A stretch of 64,000 bases of DNA from contig CM075675.1 in NCBI GenBank assembly GCA_037962975.1, forward strand, positions 1,188,001-1,252,000, given 5' to 3'. Source of the stretch: Clitoria ternatea (taxonomy: Eukaryota; Streptophyta; Magnoliopsida; Fabales; Fabaceae). Position 1 is the first letter of the stretch; every line of letters begins with the position of its first letter. A program made the translations under genes and the position numbers. The notes below the pieces were generated by a model that was given only the letters and a program-made list of their open reading frames with translations, was not told where the DNA came from and ran no database searches. Of this stretch, positions 25,597-37,304 are shown in pieces.

Positions 25597-28500
25597 TAGA
25601 ACAGTATTCTTAAGAATGGTATTCCTAGACACTTAAATATGGCATTCTTATACAATTTAAGAATTTGTTCTTAAGAATATTTCATTACAACAAAAAATAT
25701 GTTCACTAAAAATAAATACAATTTATTCTTCTCTCTCATTTTGTACGAGCTATACACAATACTTCTATTTGATATTACTTGTAATCGATCTGATGAGAGG
25801 ATTATACCCAACTTTTTCTATGTGATTTTGTGGGAATCATGCCCAGAAAAAAAGGTTAACAGAATAGAGAACATTATACACTCATGTCAATTTACTCATC
25901 TCAATTTGAAGAATATAAAACTAATAAGGGGTTTGGTTAGATAATTAAAAGTAAGTTTTTTTATTAGAAATCATATTAACATAGAAATATAATAGTTATT
26001 CATTTTAAATATTTCTAAATGTTCCAAGGACACTTAATAAATAATATGTCTTCATATTTTTTTGTCTAAGAAAGCTTATTAATTTAGATAAAATTATGAT
26101 TTATCTAAGTTTAGTTTCTATAAAATTTTTAAAATTTGGAATTAGCACCTTCATAAAAAAATTAGGATTTAAAGTTATTAGTCTGTGTGAAAAAATGTTA
26201 GGATTTAGTCTCTGACATTATTTTATTATTCAGATTTAGTTTATATTATTATTTTTGTTTTGTTAATTTCTATTAGCTGTTATCAGTATTGCTTTGACAA
26301 GTATTGGATTGAAAAACAAAAAAGAAGAATTGGTGATGGAGAAAACTAAAAGTAAAAGTAAGTTACCTACAGTATTTGGATCCTTTTACAGGAATTATAC
26401 CACGCAATTCACTTTAAGGATTTTTAACATTGGTTATTTACTAATTGGTGTAAAAAAATATACATTTTTTATATTGATTTTTTAAATAATTGGTATAAAA
26501 ATCATTTTTATAGTGTTTTTACACTGGTTTTTTAATAACTAGTTTTAAAAATATTTTTATACCGATTATTTAAAGAACCAATATAAAAAATGGATATTTT
26601 TTTTACACCAAGTAGTAAACAACGGATGTTAAGTGAATTTCGCGGTAGAGGATCCAAATTCCAATACACGAAATTGGCTATACAGAATAATTTAAATTAG
26701 CAAAATTTATAATGAAGACTAAATTTAGAGAATAAAATAAAATTAGATACAAGTTGTATAACACACTGTTTTATAAGAATAAATTCAAATTATAAAAATT
26801 TTACTAGGATAGGAGCAACACATAGTTATTAAACATGTGTAGGGTTGGTTAGTTTTCCATAATAAGCAACATATATGTTCTGAAAAGAGGGGCACAAGTT
26901 TGCATTCTAGTTGTTTTTGTTTTTTGTCTTCTTTCTTTCATTTCCCTCTAAGTTTAAACCTTTGCCTGGTTAGTTTATGTGCAGACAGAACTTTTATCCT
27001 GAAATACATATCGAATTTATCCATCAAATAAAAAAATATATCATATCTCTATGCTTGATGACTGACGTAGCATATCAAGTTGATTTTTTTTAAAAATGTA
27101 ACAAATTGAAATTTCTGTGGTGTTCCTTTTACCCAAATCCAAGTCCAAAATATATATGTATTGGTGTCCAATAAGCTAAGTATATATATATATATACAGG
27201 GGATGTATCCTATGAGAAAAGTTTTCTTACATGCAAGTGAGATGAGCGAATCTGGGCTGTATAGCCATACAATGAATACTTGAGATTAAAAGTTTTTCAA
27301 AGTCACATAATCGCAGGTTACATGAGTTTTTTAAGAACTCGCATCATTAATCTCAATCATCCATTGTATGGTTGTACGGTCTCCTCTTACTTTCACATAA
27401 GAGAGTCTTTCTCATATGATACATCCTCTATGTATAAGATGTATCTTTTAATAAATGTTCTCTTAAGTGAAAGTAAGAGCAGCAAATTTGAACTGTAAAT
27501 CTTATCAAGATCGAGATTATAATATATCAAGTCATGTGAGTTTTTTAAAAAAGTTATGTAACTTTTTAAGAGATCATATGATTTTAAAAACTTTTTAATC
27601 ATGATCATTCATGTATGGTTGTACGGCCCAGATTTTTTGTTCCCACTCATACATAAAAGAGGTTTTCTCATATTAGAGTGTAGGTATAAAACATATTCAT
27701 TATTCATACTTCTGATTCTTAATATAAGTAAAATTAACTACTTTTATACATATTAAAAATAATTCTTGAAAATAGTTATTTACATAAATGTTGTTAAATA
27801 TTGGATATAACATCCTGCAATATCTGTAATGTGATTTATTATATAAAGCATTTGTTATCTTTTATTTTTTTATATATATATAACATATTTGATAGAAAAA
27901 TATTTAATAATATTAAAAATGATATTTTTATTTATATTATAAAAAACATTATTAAAATCTACTAATATTTTAATACTGGAGGAAGTGTTTCCTAACCAAA
28001 AGTTACCTACGCACGCAAGACCTAATAGAGGTTTGCAACATATATGAATATCCATAATATTGATATGACAGTGTTAGTGAACAAGTTATTTCAACGTTGC
28101 ATGCATTATACATTTCAGTCTTATATTACATTAATTTGTTTATTAAAGTATTCTCTAATTAATGCTATTGATAATTACAAAAAAGTCATCATCACCGTGT
28201 TTCGTTCCAAAGCTTTGATATATATAGGAAATAAAATTTGACAAAGGGATCGATGTTTATGTAATTGTTGACAAAACTATAATTAAAATGAAAACATAAA
28301 ATATCTGTATCCAGAGCAGCAAATTTTCATCTTATATATATTTTCATTTTTAAAAGTTAACAAAGTAATAAGTAGTATGCCCAGTGGATTTGAAAAAAAT
28401 AAAGTTACAGATTTCCAACCTTAGAGCATGCATATAAACTTCAACTTCAGGGATCCATTTTGTCCAACAGAGTTAAAACTGAGTTCAGAGTGTGTTCCAA

Positions 28501-29358
28501 ACAACTCCCTATTAACTTAGCACTACCTTTTTTTTTGTGAACAAGATTTTTTTTTGGTGAAGAATAATTTAGCATCACCTTATGCCAATCCAATTTCTTA
28601 TAATGATAGGAATTGTTTTTCAACTGATAAAACCTACAATGATCACTATCTTCTCAACAACAGCAAAGTTGAAAGATATTAAATCTAGGGCTTTGCATGC
28701 ATATATGAAATTAACCTCTAGCCAATGATTATTGTTTTTGTTCATATCCTCCCATATGCACAACCTATTCAATTCCCTCTTTTACACACACTACACATAC
28801 ACACATATATATACTCTTAATAATTCTCCATATATCCTCAATTCCCACAATTGGGTAATATATTGCAGATAATAAGGTTGTGTTGTATTAACTGTGATAG
28901 TGTGTTAAGAAAGTTTAAGTCAATTGTTTAAATATGGAATCTGAATTGTTTGTTCGATCTTGTGTTTGATATGGCCCTAGTGGGTGTGAGACATTAAACT
29001 TTACATTCATTATTATTCAAATCATTGTTCCTTGAAATGATTGGCAGTAGAGGAGCACGGATACTGGCAAATCCCAGAGATTTGGATGAGCTTAGTCAGA
29101 AAGAAATGCTATCATCTCATCAGCATATTGGAAATAAGCTTTCCCAGGTTGTGACTTAATCTTCACTTCTATTCAAATAGCTAAGAATATCTGAACATAG
29201 CCTGAGTTGCATATATATGAAAATTTAATTGTATTGTGCAGGGAAGCAACTATATACAAACAAGAAGCTTCAAGGATCAAAATTTAGAGTGTAATCAGAA
29301 TCCAAGCTTGGAATTCACCTTAGGGAGATCAAATTGGCACAGGAATGAACATGCCTAA
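19129..29358 (+). CDS. KAN1: KANADI1-type GARP transcription factor
   Basis: This is a nuclear DNA-binding protein. KANADI factors specify abaxial (lower) organ identity and act mainly as repressors. Exons by splice consensus: 19129-19888, 20010-20086, 20855-20900, 21266-21410, 29048-29147, 29242-29358. They sum to 1245 bp, 414 residues, close to Arabidopsis KAN1 (about 400). All introns are GT-AG and all phases match. Visible parts: N-terminal PDLSLHISLPN motif (about residues 16-26), RFNGITMESL (about 160), a His/Gln run (about 184-192), the GARP Myb-like domain RAPRMRWTSSLHNRFVHAVE through VKSHLQMYRTVKN (about 226-287), and the C-terminal LEFTLGRSNWH signature. The first two motifs and the C-terminus favour KAN1 over KAN2 or KAN4. 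The start is the first ATG before the conserved N-terminal motif. Intron 5 is unusually long (7.6 kb). A further small exon in it is possible but not needed for frame or length. Confidence 0.93.
21476..21519. repeat. (TA)n microsatellite
   Basis: About 21 uninterrupted AT dinucleotides directly after exon 4 of the KAN1-like gene. Confidence 0.95.
23122..23364. repeat. Fold-back (MITE-like) repeat in KAN1 intron 5
   Basis: The arms are roughly 105 bp and nearly mirror each other. The left arm starts TTAGGACCTG and runs through GAAAATATTTTTTATTTTTA; the right arm is the inverted copy ending CAGTCCTAA. The hairpin is why similar open frames appear on both strands here; neither is a gene. The class is uncertain. 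Confidence 0.75.
24625..24662. repeat. (TA)n microsatellite
   Basis: About 19 AT dinucleotides in intron 5 of the KAN1-like gene. Confidence 0.95.
25542..25593. repeat. (TA)n microsatellite
   Basis: About 25 TA dinucleotides. The flanks (CAGTATTCTTCTT / AGAACAGTATTCTTAAG) partly repeat each other. Confidence 0.95.
26374..26660. repeat. Large fold-back repeat with ATTTGGATCC ends
   Basis: The sequence begins ATTTGGATCC and ends GGATCCAAAT. In between, the left arm (GAATT...ACGCAATTCACTTTAAGGAT...TTTACTAATTGGTGTAAAAAA) pairs with the inverted right arm over about 130 bp with mismatches. Further alternating TTGGTATAAAAA blocks lie in the loop. It is a MITE or hairpin relic within KAN1 intron 5; the superfamily is not clear. 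Confidence 0.7.
27197..27432. mobile_element. MITE with GGATGTATC ends in KAN1 intron 5
   Basis: The terminal inverted repeats are GGATGTATCCTATGAGAAA at the left and its imperfect complement TTTCTCATATGATACATCC at the right. A diverged relative follows directly (about 27440-27690): it shares GATGTATC near its start, the internal TGTATGGTTGTACGG, and GAGGTTTTCTCATATTAGAG near its end. Two related MITEs therefore sit side by side. Target duplication and family are unresolved. Confidence 0.65.
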
Positions 29359-31134
29359 TTTTAGTTGATCGCTTTACTACCCTTAAGAGAGAAAAGATTA
29401 AATTAATTATATATAATGCACAGATATATAAAATAGGTAGTGCTTTTGTCAAGACAAAGATGTCACTTTCTACAAATCTAAAGCTGTATATTCTTTTTGA
29501 GCCAAAAGCTTAATATAGGATGTGTTAGTCATTATATAAATGTTATAGTTTAAAGTAAAAGTTGAAGAAAAGAAGGAATCAGATGTATTGTAAGGCCTTT
29601 GTTAATGTCTTTGTTTTCTTTTCATTATTTTTTCTCTCTTCCTTTCCCTAGGTTCCTAAAGATTTGTACACATGTAACTTTTTTTTGTGGCTCATCTTGA
29701 TTCTTGAGTGATCATGTGTGTGAAAGCTTGATATATATAGCTAGCTGTTACCTATCATTAGCATTTTGTTCCTTGCTTTTACCCTTGACTTGTGAAGACA
29801 TGGGATATAATCAAAGTTAAGAAAAGTGGTGAGATGGGGTGTGAAAGCTAGATTTGAAGAATATATTATTGAGCTTTCTTTCATAAGTAAAACATCTTTT
29901 GGCAAAATCATTCCTGAAAAAAGTTGTTTGTGTGCTTAAAAATTCCAGAGGACTATGATTGGAAGATATCCACGTTACTTACAATGTGATTTGCATGTTG
30001 ATGTTGTGATTGTGGGTTGCATTATATGTCCCACTAATGGCACACCTTTTGGTTGATAGGATATGCCTAATTAATCCACTCACTTGACAATGCTTGGTGG
30101 AAAAATCTGTTAAAACAGCTGTAACCTTAAGTGAAGCATATTCAAAGGTTAAGGAACTTCCAACATCATATATGTGCAACAGCCTTTATCCCTCTCATTT
30201 ATTCTCCATTTCTTATTCTCTTATAGAATTCAAACTTCAAAGGTAACCTAGAACCTGTCTTTTTTGCAAGTTTCTAAGTAGAAACCACACTCATTTTGAA
30301 TTGAATTTTTGTCATCGCATTTGTGCTGAATTTGGCTAGAGGTAGTTTTTGTCATGATTCATTATTTTGGCATGTTTTATTCTTTAGCACGTGAACAATT
30401 TTATAACAATAGTATTACTAGGTGAATTTTATACACTGTTATTTAATTGTTTTTATTTTGTGATAAATACCTATTTGGTGTTTGATTGAAGTATAGGTAT
30501 GAACAAGATGTTCATTTGAAACAATTCGGTTGCTCTTCTCCAAGACAGACATAAGATGTATACAATTTATGCTAAAGATATAAAAGTCTCCTCTTTGAAT
30601 CACCTGAGTAGTAATGGTAGTAGTAGTAATAGTCGTAATTATACTAAAATTTTATTGATTTTAACATGAAACTATATTTCACACTAAATCTATATTTTCT
30701 TTTAGTGTATATATTAATTAGAACATTTAAGTTAAGTTAGTAGCATAATTCTCTCACCATCTAACCCTAGAGTAAAAGGCTTCTATAATTATATATATCT
30801 TTGCATTTTGTTACATTATATTGAGGAGTAAAAACAAGACATTATATTGAGGACATCACAAATTCACAATGATAAAGATATTTTGTAATTTCACGGTGGA
30901 TGAAATTTTAGAAGGATAAAACATGCATGTAGCATATTTGGTTGTCAGAAAAAGTTTATTTGTTTGTTTTTGTTACATGTTATTATTTTTATTTAAATTA
31001 ATTATATCTATTAATTTAATTTATTAATAACTCATGTTTCTCATTATATCACTTTATTCTTGTTTTCTTTGAGGACAAAGTACCTAAGCTCAATACAATG
31101 CTCTAGGACTAAGGTTTTTCTTTTCGAATATCAC
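29359..31134. other. 3' flank of KAN1-like gene and intergenic DNA
   Basis: The 3' untranslated region probably extends to about 29650-29700. Beyond that the DNA is AT-rich with no supported gene or recognised repeat up to the MITE at 31138. Confidence 0.45.
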
Positions 31135-31137
31135 TTA

Positions 31138-31496
31138 GGCTATGTGTGGTAAGGTAGTAACTAACGATTTAAGTTAGCTATTATAGCTTATCCTACTAGT
31201 TTAAAAATTTATTAAACAAAATAGTCTTATTTAGTAAATGAGATTATTTTAGTAGCTTGTAGTATTTTTAGAAAGGTTACTTGAAGTGGCTTTTGAGCTT
31301 ATTTTCTTTTTTACACTTTTATCCTTATTGATATATTTTTTAAAAAAATCATTCATATCTATTTTAAAAATTATATACATATTTTAATTCAATTAACTAG
31401 TTTATACTAGCTTTAAGATTTCAATTAGCTCATCAAGTTTTAGCTAGTTTTTTTAACTTTCAGCTAGCTTATCTTCTACTTTTCTCGAATAGACCC
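31138..31496. mobile_element. MITE, possibly PIF/Harbinger (Tourist-like)
   Basis: The left end GGCTATGTGTGGTAAG and the inverted right end GGGTCTATTCGAG are imperfect inverted repeats. TTA flanks both sides (31135-31137 and 31497-31499), the 3 bp duplication typical of Tourist-like MITEs. The interior contains related AGCTAGCTTAT-type segments. An hAT origin cannot be excluded because the ends are degenerate. Confidence 0.5.
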
Positions 31497-31633
31497 TTAG
31501 CCTGTTATGAGGTATCTAATGGCCTATAATTATACATGGAAAATAAAATTCTGATTTGGGTCATCATATCATATATGATATCTATAATTACATTATCTCA
31601 ACTATATGATAGTTTTAGTATAATCATGGGACC

Positions 31634-32108
31634 ATGGTTGTTAAAATCGTGATTTAAGACGTAGAATCGGACGATTCTACGATTCTAGTAAGGTTTTCGA
31701 GTTAAATCGGTAGTAGAATCGTTTTATAGGTAAAATCGGTAGAATCGGTGGTGGAATCTCTGGAATCGCTAGAATCGGGGCGTTTCTATAGATTTTACCG
31801 TTTTTACCAGATTTTTTTTTGGGATAGAAACAGAGCAAAACGACGTCGTTTTGCTTAAAAAAATGTAACATTCAAAATCCCTAGCCCCTTTCTCTTTTGC
31901 GTTGCCTGTTTCCTTTCGCGTTGCTCCTTTCTCCTCCAATCGTGGTCCGCTCTCTCATTGGTGGTCACCAGTCAGTGTTCTCCAGTGGTATCGCCTGCTC
32001 CCTCCTGCCACGGGGGTCGCCCGCCGCTGCTGCTCCCTCCTCCCACCTCTCTACTGCTGCTGCTTCCTCTGCCCACCTCTCTGTTGTTGTTGCTTCTCCC
32101 TCCTCCCA
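31634..32108 (+). mobile_element. Left part of an hAT-like transposon relic
   Basis: It starts around TTGTTAAAATCGTGATT and carries repeated TAGAATCGG/AATCGGTAG motifs, then the palindrome AAAACGACGTCGTTTTGC and a GC-richer serine- and proline-coding stretch with CCCACCTCTCTGCTGCTGCT-type repeats. The 4.6 kb CACTA element interrupts it at 32109. The right part, with inverted AATCG motifs, is at 36755-37206. I infer hAT from the style of the ends and the N-terminal-like MSTPTPTPTPPAGSG reading on the right side. No transposase core is left. Confidence 0.5.
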
Positions 32109-32124
32109 CACTACTAGAAAAAAC

Positions 32125-32865
32125 TGAATTAGCCACCGAAACTTTCCGTGGCTAAAACATCAAATTCCGTAGCTAAAATTTTTAGCCACGGAATTAGCCA
32201 CTGAATCATTCACGTGACAAAAACCCCAGTGGCTAAATTGTTAGCCACGGATTTTCAAAATTCCGTGTCTAATTAGCCACTGAATATATTCGTGGCAAAC
32301 TCTAATCAATCCGTGGCTAAAATCGGTCATTTCAACTTAAAATACTATTCTTTGTGACCTAAAGATTCCGTGTCCAATTCCGTAGCTAATAATTTTTGAA
32401 CTTCAGTGGCTAATTCCGTGGCTAAATATTCGTTATATTCCATGGCTAATTCCGTGGCTAACTATTTGTTATATTCAGTGGCTAATTCCGTGGCTATTGT
32501 TAAAAAATTCAGTGTCTAATTCCGTGGCTAATTATTTGTTATATTCAGTGGCTAATAATTTTTAAATTTAGTGGCTAATTATTTTTAACTTCAGTGGCTA
32601 ATTCCGTGGCTAATTATTTATAAATTCAGTGGCCAATGCCGTGGCTAATTATTTTTAAATTCAGTGGCTAATTCTGTGGCTAATTATTTAATAATTCAGT
32701 AGCCAAATTCTGTGGCTAATGGTTTTAAGTTTGTGGTTTTTATTTACTAATTCCATAGCTAATTTCTTGGCTAATTTTCTAAAACTTCAGTGGCTAATTA
32801 TCTTAAATTCAGTGGCTAATAGACACCAACATATTTGTGGCTAAATCGGTGGCTAATTTGCCAGT
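32125..32865. repeat. Subterminal array, TTCCGTGGCTAA motif (left end)
   Basis: CCGTGGCTAATT, CAGTGGCTAATT and inverted TTAGCCACGGAA occur dozens of times in about 740 bp, often at 20-30 bp spacing. The repeats start inverted next to the terminus and then run mostly in one orientation. These are the expected binding sites of the element's TNPA-type protein. Confidence 0.9.
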
Positions 32866-33124
32866 GTGCAGTTTTACATTTTATTGAAGGGCTTTTTTTA
32901 TATATCACCTGATAACAATATTTCAAACTATAGTATATGCAAATAAACCAGCCAGAGAAACAAAATAACAATCATATTGTAAAGCCTTATAGAGTAAAAG
33001 CATAGTCATATTTATATATACAAAAAATATCCTCCAAAAGACAATGGGTGGCATATATAATTATGCATGTACAAAACACTAATAAAGTCTCCAAAATATC
33101 TAGTAGACAATAGGCTGAGGGTGA

Positions 33125-34729
33125 TCATTGAACTCCATCATCTTGGTGCTGTGGTGAGTCATCTTGTTGTTGATGTTGTGTTGATGCATGATAACCTTGA
33201 GGTATATCTGCTTGGTGGGTAGGGGTAGGGATAGGCATGGTGGGTTGGAATCCCATGTGGCTCATGAACTGCTGCAGAATATCTTGAGTCGCCATCAATG
33301 AAGTCTGTGTCTGAGAGAGTTCAGCTGCCTGTGTCTTCACAGTCTCTGCCATAGTTTGGATCTGAGAGTCCTTCTGTGCAATCTCTTTTTGAAGACTAGA
33401 AATGATTTGGGCGTAATTCGAGGTTGAAGTGGTGGCCCCACGATGAGATGAAATATTGGAAAACTCCTTTCCCAATTTTCCTAAACCATAAACATTACCC
33501 TTCTTATTGATTCCTCCAACAACGTCTATATATAGGGCATTGTCAGAGATAGAAGAATGGTCATCCTCTCCAACCTCATCATCCAAATCAACATCAATAT
33601 CAGGGTTATTATGAGATGAAGTTTCTGCTCTCCGACGAAGATACTCATCCTACATGTTATCCAGTTAAGGTTAAATATTTAGTATTTAAACATAAAAAGG
33701 AAATTTAAACACATTTCATTTCATGTTACTTACAGCAATTGCCTTCGCCTTCTCATTTACCCAATCTCCAGCTTTGGTCTTTTTGGTCCGCTGCATAAGG
33801 TCAAAGGCTGTAGGGGGCCTATTAAGCTTAATAGCCTACATTTGTGAGCCAAAAGTTAATGTCAAATATGCTTTACATATGAATATAAAAGTCTTGTAGG
33901 TTTAGCTAAGTTTACCATCCTATCCCGGTGTGTTACAATGGAAACTGAGCCTCCAGTGTATATGGATGCCCCACCGTCCTTGGCACGATTTTGCTTTGCA
34001 ATATTGGACTTGATTTTAAACTCTTCCTCCTCCCAATATGCATCTAATCCTGCTCTAACCACTGGACTCAACCAATCCCCATCATCAAGTCCATGACGTA
34101 TCTTATTGAATGCATTCTTTAGCATTTCTGACCCTTTATGTGCAAATACCCGTTTAACACGTATTTCATCCTCGGGCAACCATTTATAGCTTTTCTGTCA
34201 AGAAGTTTTAAAAGTTAATAAAGTTAAAATTCATAGAAATGATCAAAACAACAAATATATTAATAACTAGAAAGATTCATATTTTCTCACCTGAAACTCT
34301 GCAAACCACATCTTTTGAGTGTCACCATCGACCTTTCTCCAAGTAGGCCACACACCCTCAAACTTTGACTTTATAATCCTTGTAATGGCCCGTGTGATAC
34401 CATAACTAGGCTCAAAGCTGTGAAGTATACAAATATGTATATGAATCAAATTTAACTTACACAATAAATATTGATAACAATTTTAAATGCATAAACACTT
34501 ACTCAAGCTTATCTCGAGATGGATAGATCCAAATCCTATTGTTGTCTGTTGGATCATGAGAACCAGCAGGTGGAAGGGCCCCTAGTCCAAGAAAAGGAGC
34601 TGCACGCTCCTGAAATGGTTGCTGAACTGATGATGGAGTGATAGGTGTATGGGGGGTAGGTGGTGAAGTAGGTTGTGCTTGGGAAGAAGTGGTGGGTAAC
34701 CCTGCACTTTGCACTGATCTATGAACCAT
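33125..34729 (-). CDS. Transposase_24 (Ptta/En/Spm, TNPA-like) protein
   Basis: Rebuilt from splice consensus on the minus strand: 34729-34503, 34417-34291, 34194-33916, 33835-33734, 33649-33125. This totals 1260 bp, 419 residues, with all four introns GT-AG and phases matching and no internal stop. Domain order: a Pro/Ser/Thr-rich N-terminus (about 1-60); a globular part with GVWPTWRKVDGDTQKMWFAEF and WEEEEFKIKSNIAKQNRAKD, IYTGGSVS; then LNRPPTAFDLMQRTKK and GDWVNEKA, typical of plant Ptta/En/Spm proteins; then an acidic stretch and a coiled coil (IISSLQKEIAQKDSQIQTMA) near the C-terminus with a His/Gln-rich tail. Proteins of this family are the TNPA-like DNA-binding partner of CACTA transposition. 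It appears intact and could be expressed. The start is the first ATG of exon 1; an upstream leader exon is possible. Confidence 0.85.
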
Positions 34730-36049
34730 GTGAAGATGATATTTTTGTTTTCTTAAAAAAAACTCAGATAGATTTGTTTTAGAATTGCATTTCTAGCTCT
34801 TAATAAAATTAGAAAACCAAAACAGAAAATGCAAAGCCAAATTAATGTTTGGTCAAGGAAGTAACTAAGCAGCCTAAACTGATATAAGGTTAGTCTAATG
34901 GTCAAGAAATAGTAAACAGAGAAGAGAGGGATGAGAGTTGGTGGATTTGAATTCTCTGACTAATCCTTCATACAGAAATAAATAACTTAACAATTGTTGA
35001 TGCAGAAAAATTAACTAATATTCACACTGACCTTGCTTAGGATTTTGCGGTAATGAAACACAGAACTTCAAGGCATTGATTCACTGAATCAAATGAAAAT
35101 ACAGAATCTTGTTAGTGTATATAAACGTCCACAAAACTAGCTAGGCATAAAACAAAAAAACATTTTTATGTTTTCTGGTCTTACAAAAGAAAAAATTAAA
35201 AATATGTTTGTTTATTTATTTATAATAACAATTATAAATTATTTATTTCATGTATAACATAAGGAAAAGTGATAGATCAAGGTTGTTAGTCCATTCTCTT
35301 ATACCAAACTAAGTTCCTGAACACTTTTTATAAAAATGAAAAGCAAATATCAAAAGCCAACACAAAACTAAAAGAAAGAAGTCACTACAGAACATGGCAT
35401 CAACAATACACATTGAAAACTAGAAACTAGAAAATGAGTCACAAATGTATAAACTATAAAAATGAACCATTCAGACATTGTATCAAACAGGTAGAGTGCA
35501 TGAACCATAAATGTCATTGTAAACCATTTAGACATACAGTAAACCATATAATCAAAAACATAAAGTGTAAAGTAGAAACCATAAGCCACAAACTCCAGAG
35601 ACAAAAAAAAGTAAACCATAAAAGATAACTTCATTAAAAACCTTATGTAATACAGCCTGAAATGGTGAGTGAAACAAGAGAGTGGTTGATGGTCCAATGC
35701 AAGGGAAACGTTGAAGCCTTAGAATAGCGGAGGCAAACCCATTACAGCTTCAACGACAAAATGAAGTAGTGGTATGAAGGCACAGTGGCTGACAATCAGG
35801 ACTCCTCCACGATGGCACAGAGAAACAGTCGTTCGGAGACGATGGCCACTGTGAATAAGTGAGATGCGGGATGGTTCAAGGCAATGATGGAAAATAAAGA
35901 AGGTTGAAGGAAGTGAAAAAAAGCAGAATCACGAAAGCTATTGCAAGGGGGGAAATGAAAAAACTGAGTTAGGGATTTAGAATGGGCGGAAAGTGAAAAT
36001 GAAAATAAGACATGGGAAAATTAAAAAAACTAATATTTTAATTATTTTG

Positions 36050-36735
36050 CCACTGAAACAATTCCGCAGCTAAAAAGCAATTATAATATTTTGATTATTT
36101 AGCCACTGAATCAATTTCGTGGCTAAAAACAACTAAAAAATAATATTTTTAGCCACCGATAATAAATCAGTAGCTATGTCAACAAAATATATTTTCTAAA
36201 AATTGTCACTGATTCTAATTCCGTGGCTAAATATCATAAATAATATTTTTATTACTTAGCCACCGAATATAATTTCGTGGCTAATTATGATAAATAATAT
36301 TTTAATTATTTAGCCACCGAATATTATTTCGTGGCTAAAGCATTATTAAAAACTATTTTTTTTAGCCACCGATAGTAAATCCGTAGCTATATAAAGAAAT
36401 ATAACTAAAATATTTAGTCACTGATTTCAAAATCCGTGGCTAATTACAATAAATAATATATTTTTATAAATTAGCCACTGAATCGCATTCCGTGGCTATT
36501 GTTTACCTGAATTTTCGTGGCTAAATTCCGTGGCTAATTTTTTAATGAATGTTCCGTGGCTAATGTCCGTGGCTAATTTCAAAATTAAAATATTAGCCAC
36601 GGATTCTTAATTTGGTGGCTAAATTCCGTCTCTAACCATATGCCATACACAATGTTGGTTGCTCAACTTTATTCGGTGGTTAAATCAGTGGCTAATAGAT
36701 ACGACTTTATTCGGTGGCTAAATTCGGTGGCCGCT
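36050..36735. repeat. Subterminal array, TTAGCCACGGAA motif (right end)
   Basis: TTAGCCACCGAAT/TTCCGTGGCTAA motifs recur about every 25-40 bp in both orientations up to the right terminus. They mirror the left array of the same element. Confidence 0.9.
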
Positions 36736-36754
36736 TACAACTTTTCTTGTAGTG

Positions 36755-37206
36755 CCACCTCTCTGCTGCTGCTGGTCCTTCCTCCCTCCCACCTCTGTGT
36801 TGCTGCTGCTGCTCCCTACTCAGACGGTATTACGATATTATTTGTAGAAATATATTGTTGCTTGCTGCTGTTGGATAAATTAGATGTTGTTGGATAGAAA
36901 TTTTGAGTTGTGTATATTTGTATTTAGTTAGATAATGTCTACACCTACACCTACTCCTACACCTCCAGCTGGTAGTGGTACAAATTCATTATTGATTAAT
37001 TTCATCTTGTTTGTGATGTTATAGACTTGTTTGTGTGAACTTTTTGGCTTGTGTTGGAGTTCATGGACTTGTTTATGCAATTTTATGTTTTATTTTATCT
37101 GTAGGTATGCTATTTTATTTTATTTTTTGATTTTTTTAATTAGGGATAGAATTACGATTCTACGAGTCGTTAGAGCCTCCACGATTCTAGGTAGAATCTC
37201 GATTAC
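36755..37206 (+). mobile_element. Right part of the hAT-like relic
   Basis: The DNA resumes with the same CCACCTCTCTGCTGCTGCTG context found before the CACTA insertion. It contains an ATG at 36935 reading MSTPTPTPTPPAGSG and closes with ATTCTACGAGTCG, GATTCTAGGTAGAATC and TCGATTAC, inverted relative to the left end at 31634. The 3.1 kb CACTA element then interrupts it at 37207. The final few bases of the relic probably lie just after 40308. Confidence 0.5.
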
Positions 37207-37304
37207 CACTAGTGCAAAAAATGGATATAACAACTGGATATAACTACGGGTTAGAGGAGATCAGTGATAAAAGAATGCACGGTGACATTTTTGAAATAAT
37301 AATG

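Larger units (their letters stand above)
21411..29047 (+). other. Intron 5 of the KAN1-like gene, repeat-rich
   Basis: The intron begins GTAACC and ends GGCAG. It contains TA microsatellites at about 21476-21518, 23020-23040, 24626-24662 and 25543-25592, at least three fold-back or MITE-like repeats (annotated separately), and a direct duplication of about 40 bp at about 24180-24250. No convincing extra exon or other gene was found. Much of its length therefore comes from small insertions. Confidence 0.7.
32109..36754 (-). mobile_element. 4.6 kb CACTA (En/Spm) element with TNPA-like gene
   Basis: The ends are CACTACTAGAAAA at the left and CACTACAAGAAAA (inverted) at the right. The triplet CCA flanks both sides (32106-32108 and 36755-36757). 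Both termini carry long arrays of TTCCGTGGCTAA-type subterminal repeats. The only gene recognised is a five-exon Transposase_24/TNPA-like gene on the minus strand. There is no TNP2 transposase, so it would need one supplied in trans. It sits inside the hAT-like relic. Confidence 0.92.

Noticed and set aside
31897..32155. Ser/Pro/Leu-rich frames in all three plus frames
   Set aside because: They come from a CT- and GCTGCT-rich leader of the hAT-like relic and are cut by the CACTA insertion at 32109.
35368..35697. 109-residue frame on the minus strand in the 4.6 kb CACTA element
   Set aside because: Hydrophobic low-complexity reading upstream of the TNPA-like gene. It has no domain, and the splice-supported gene does not use it.
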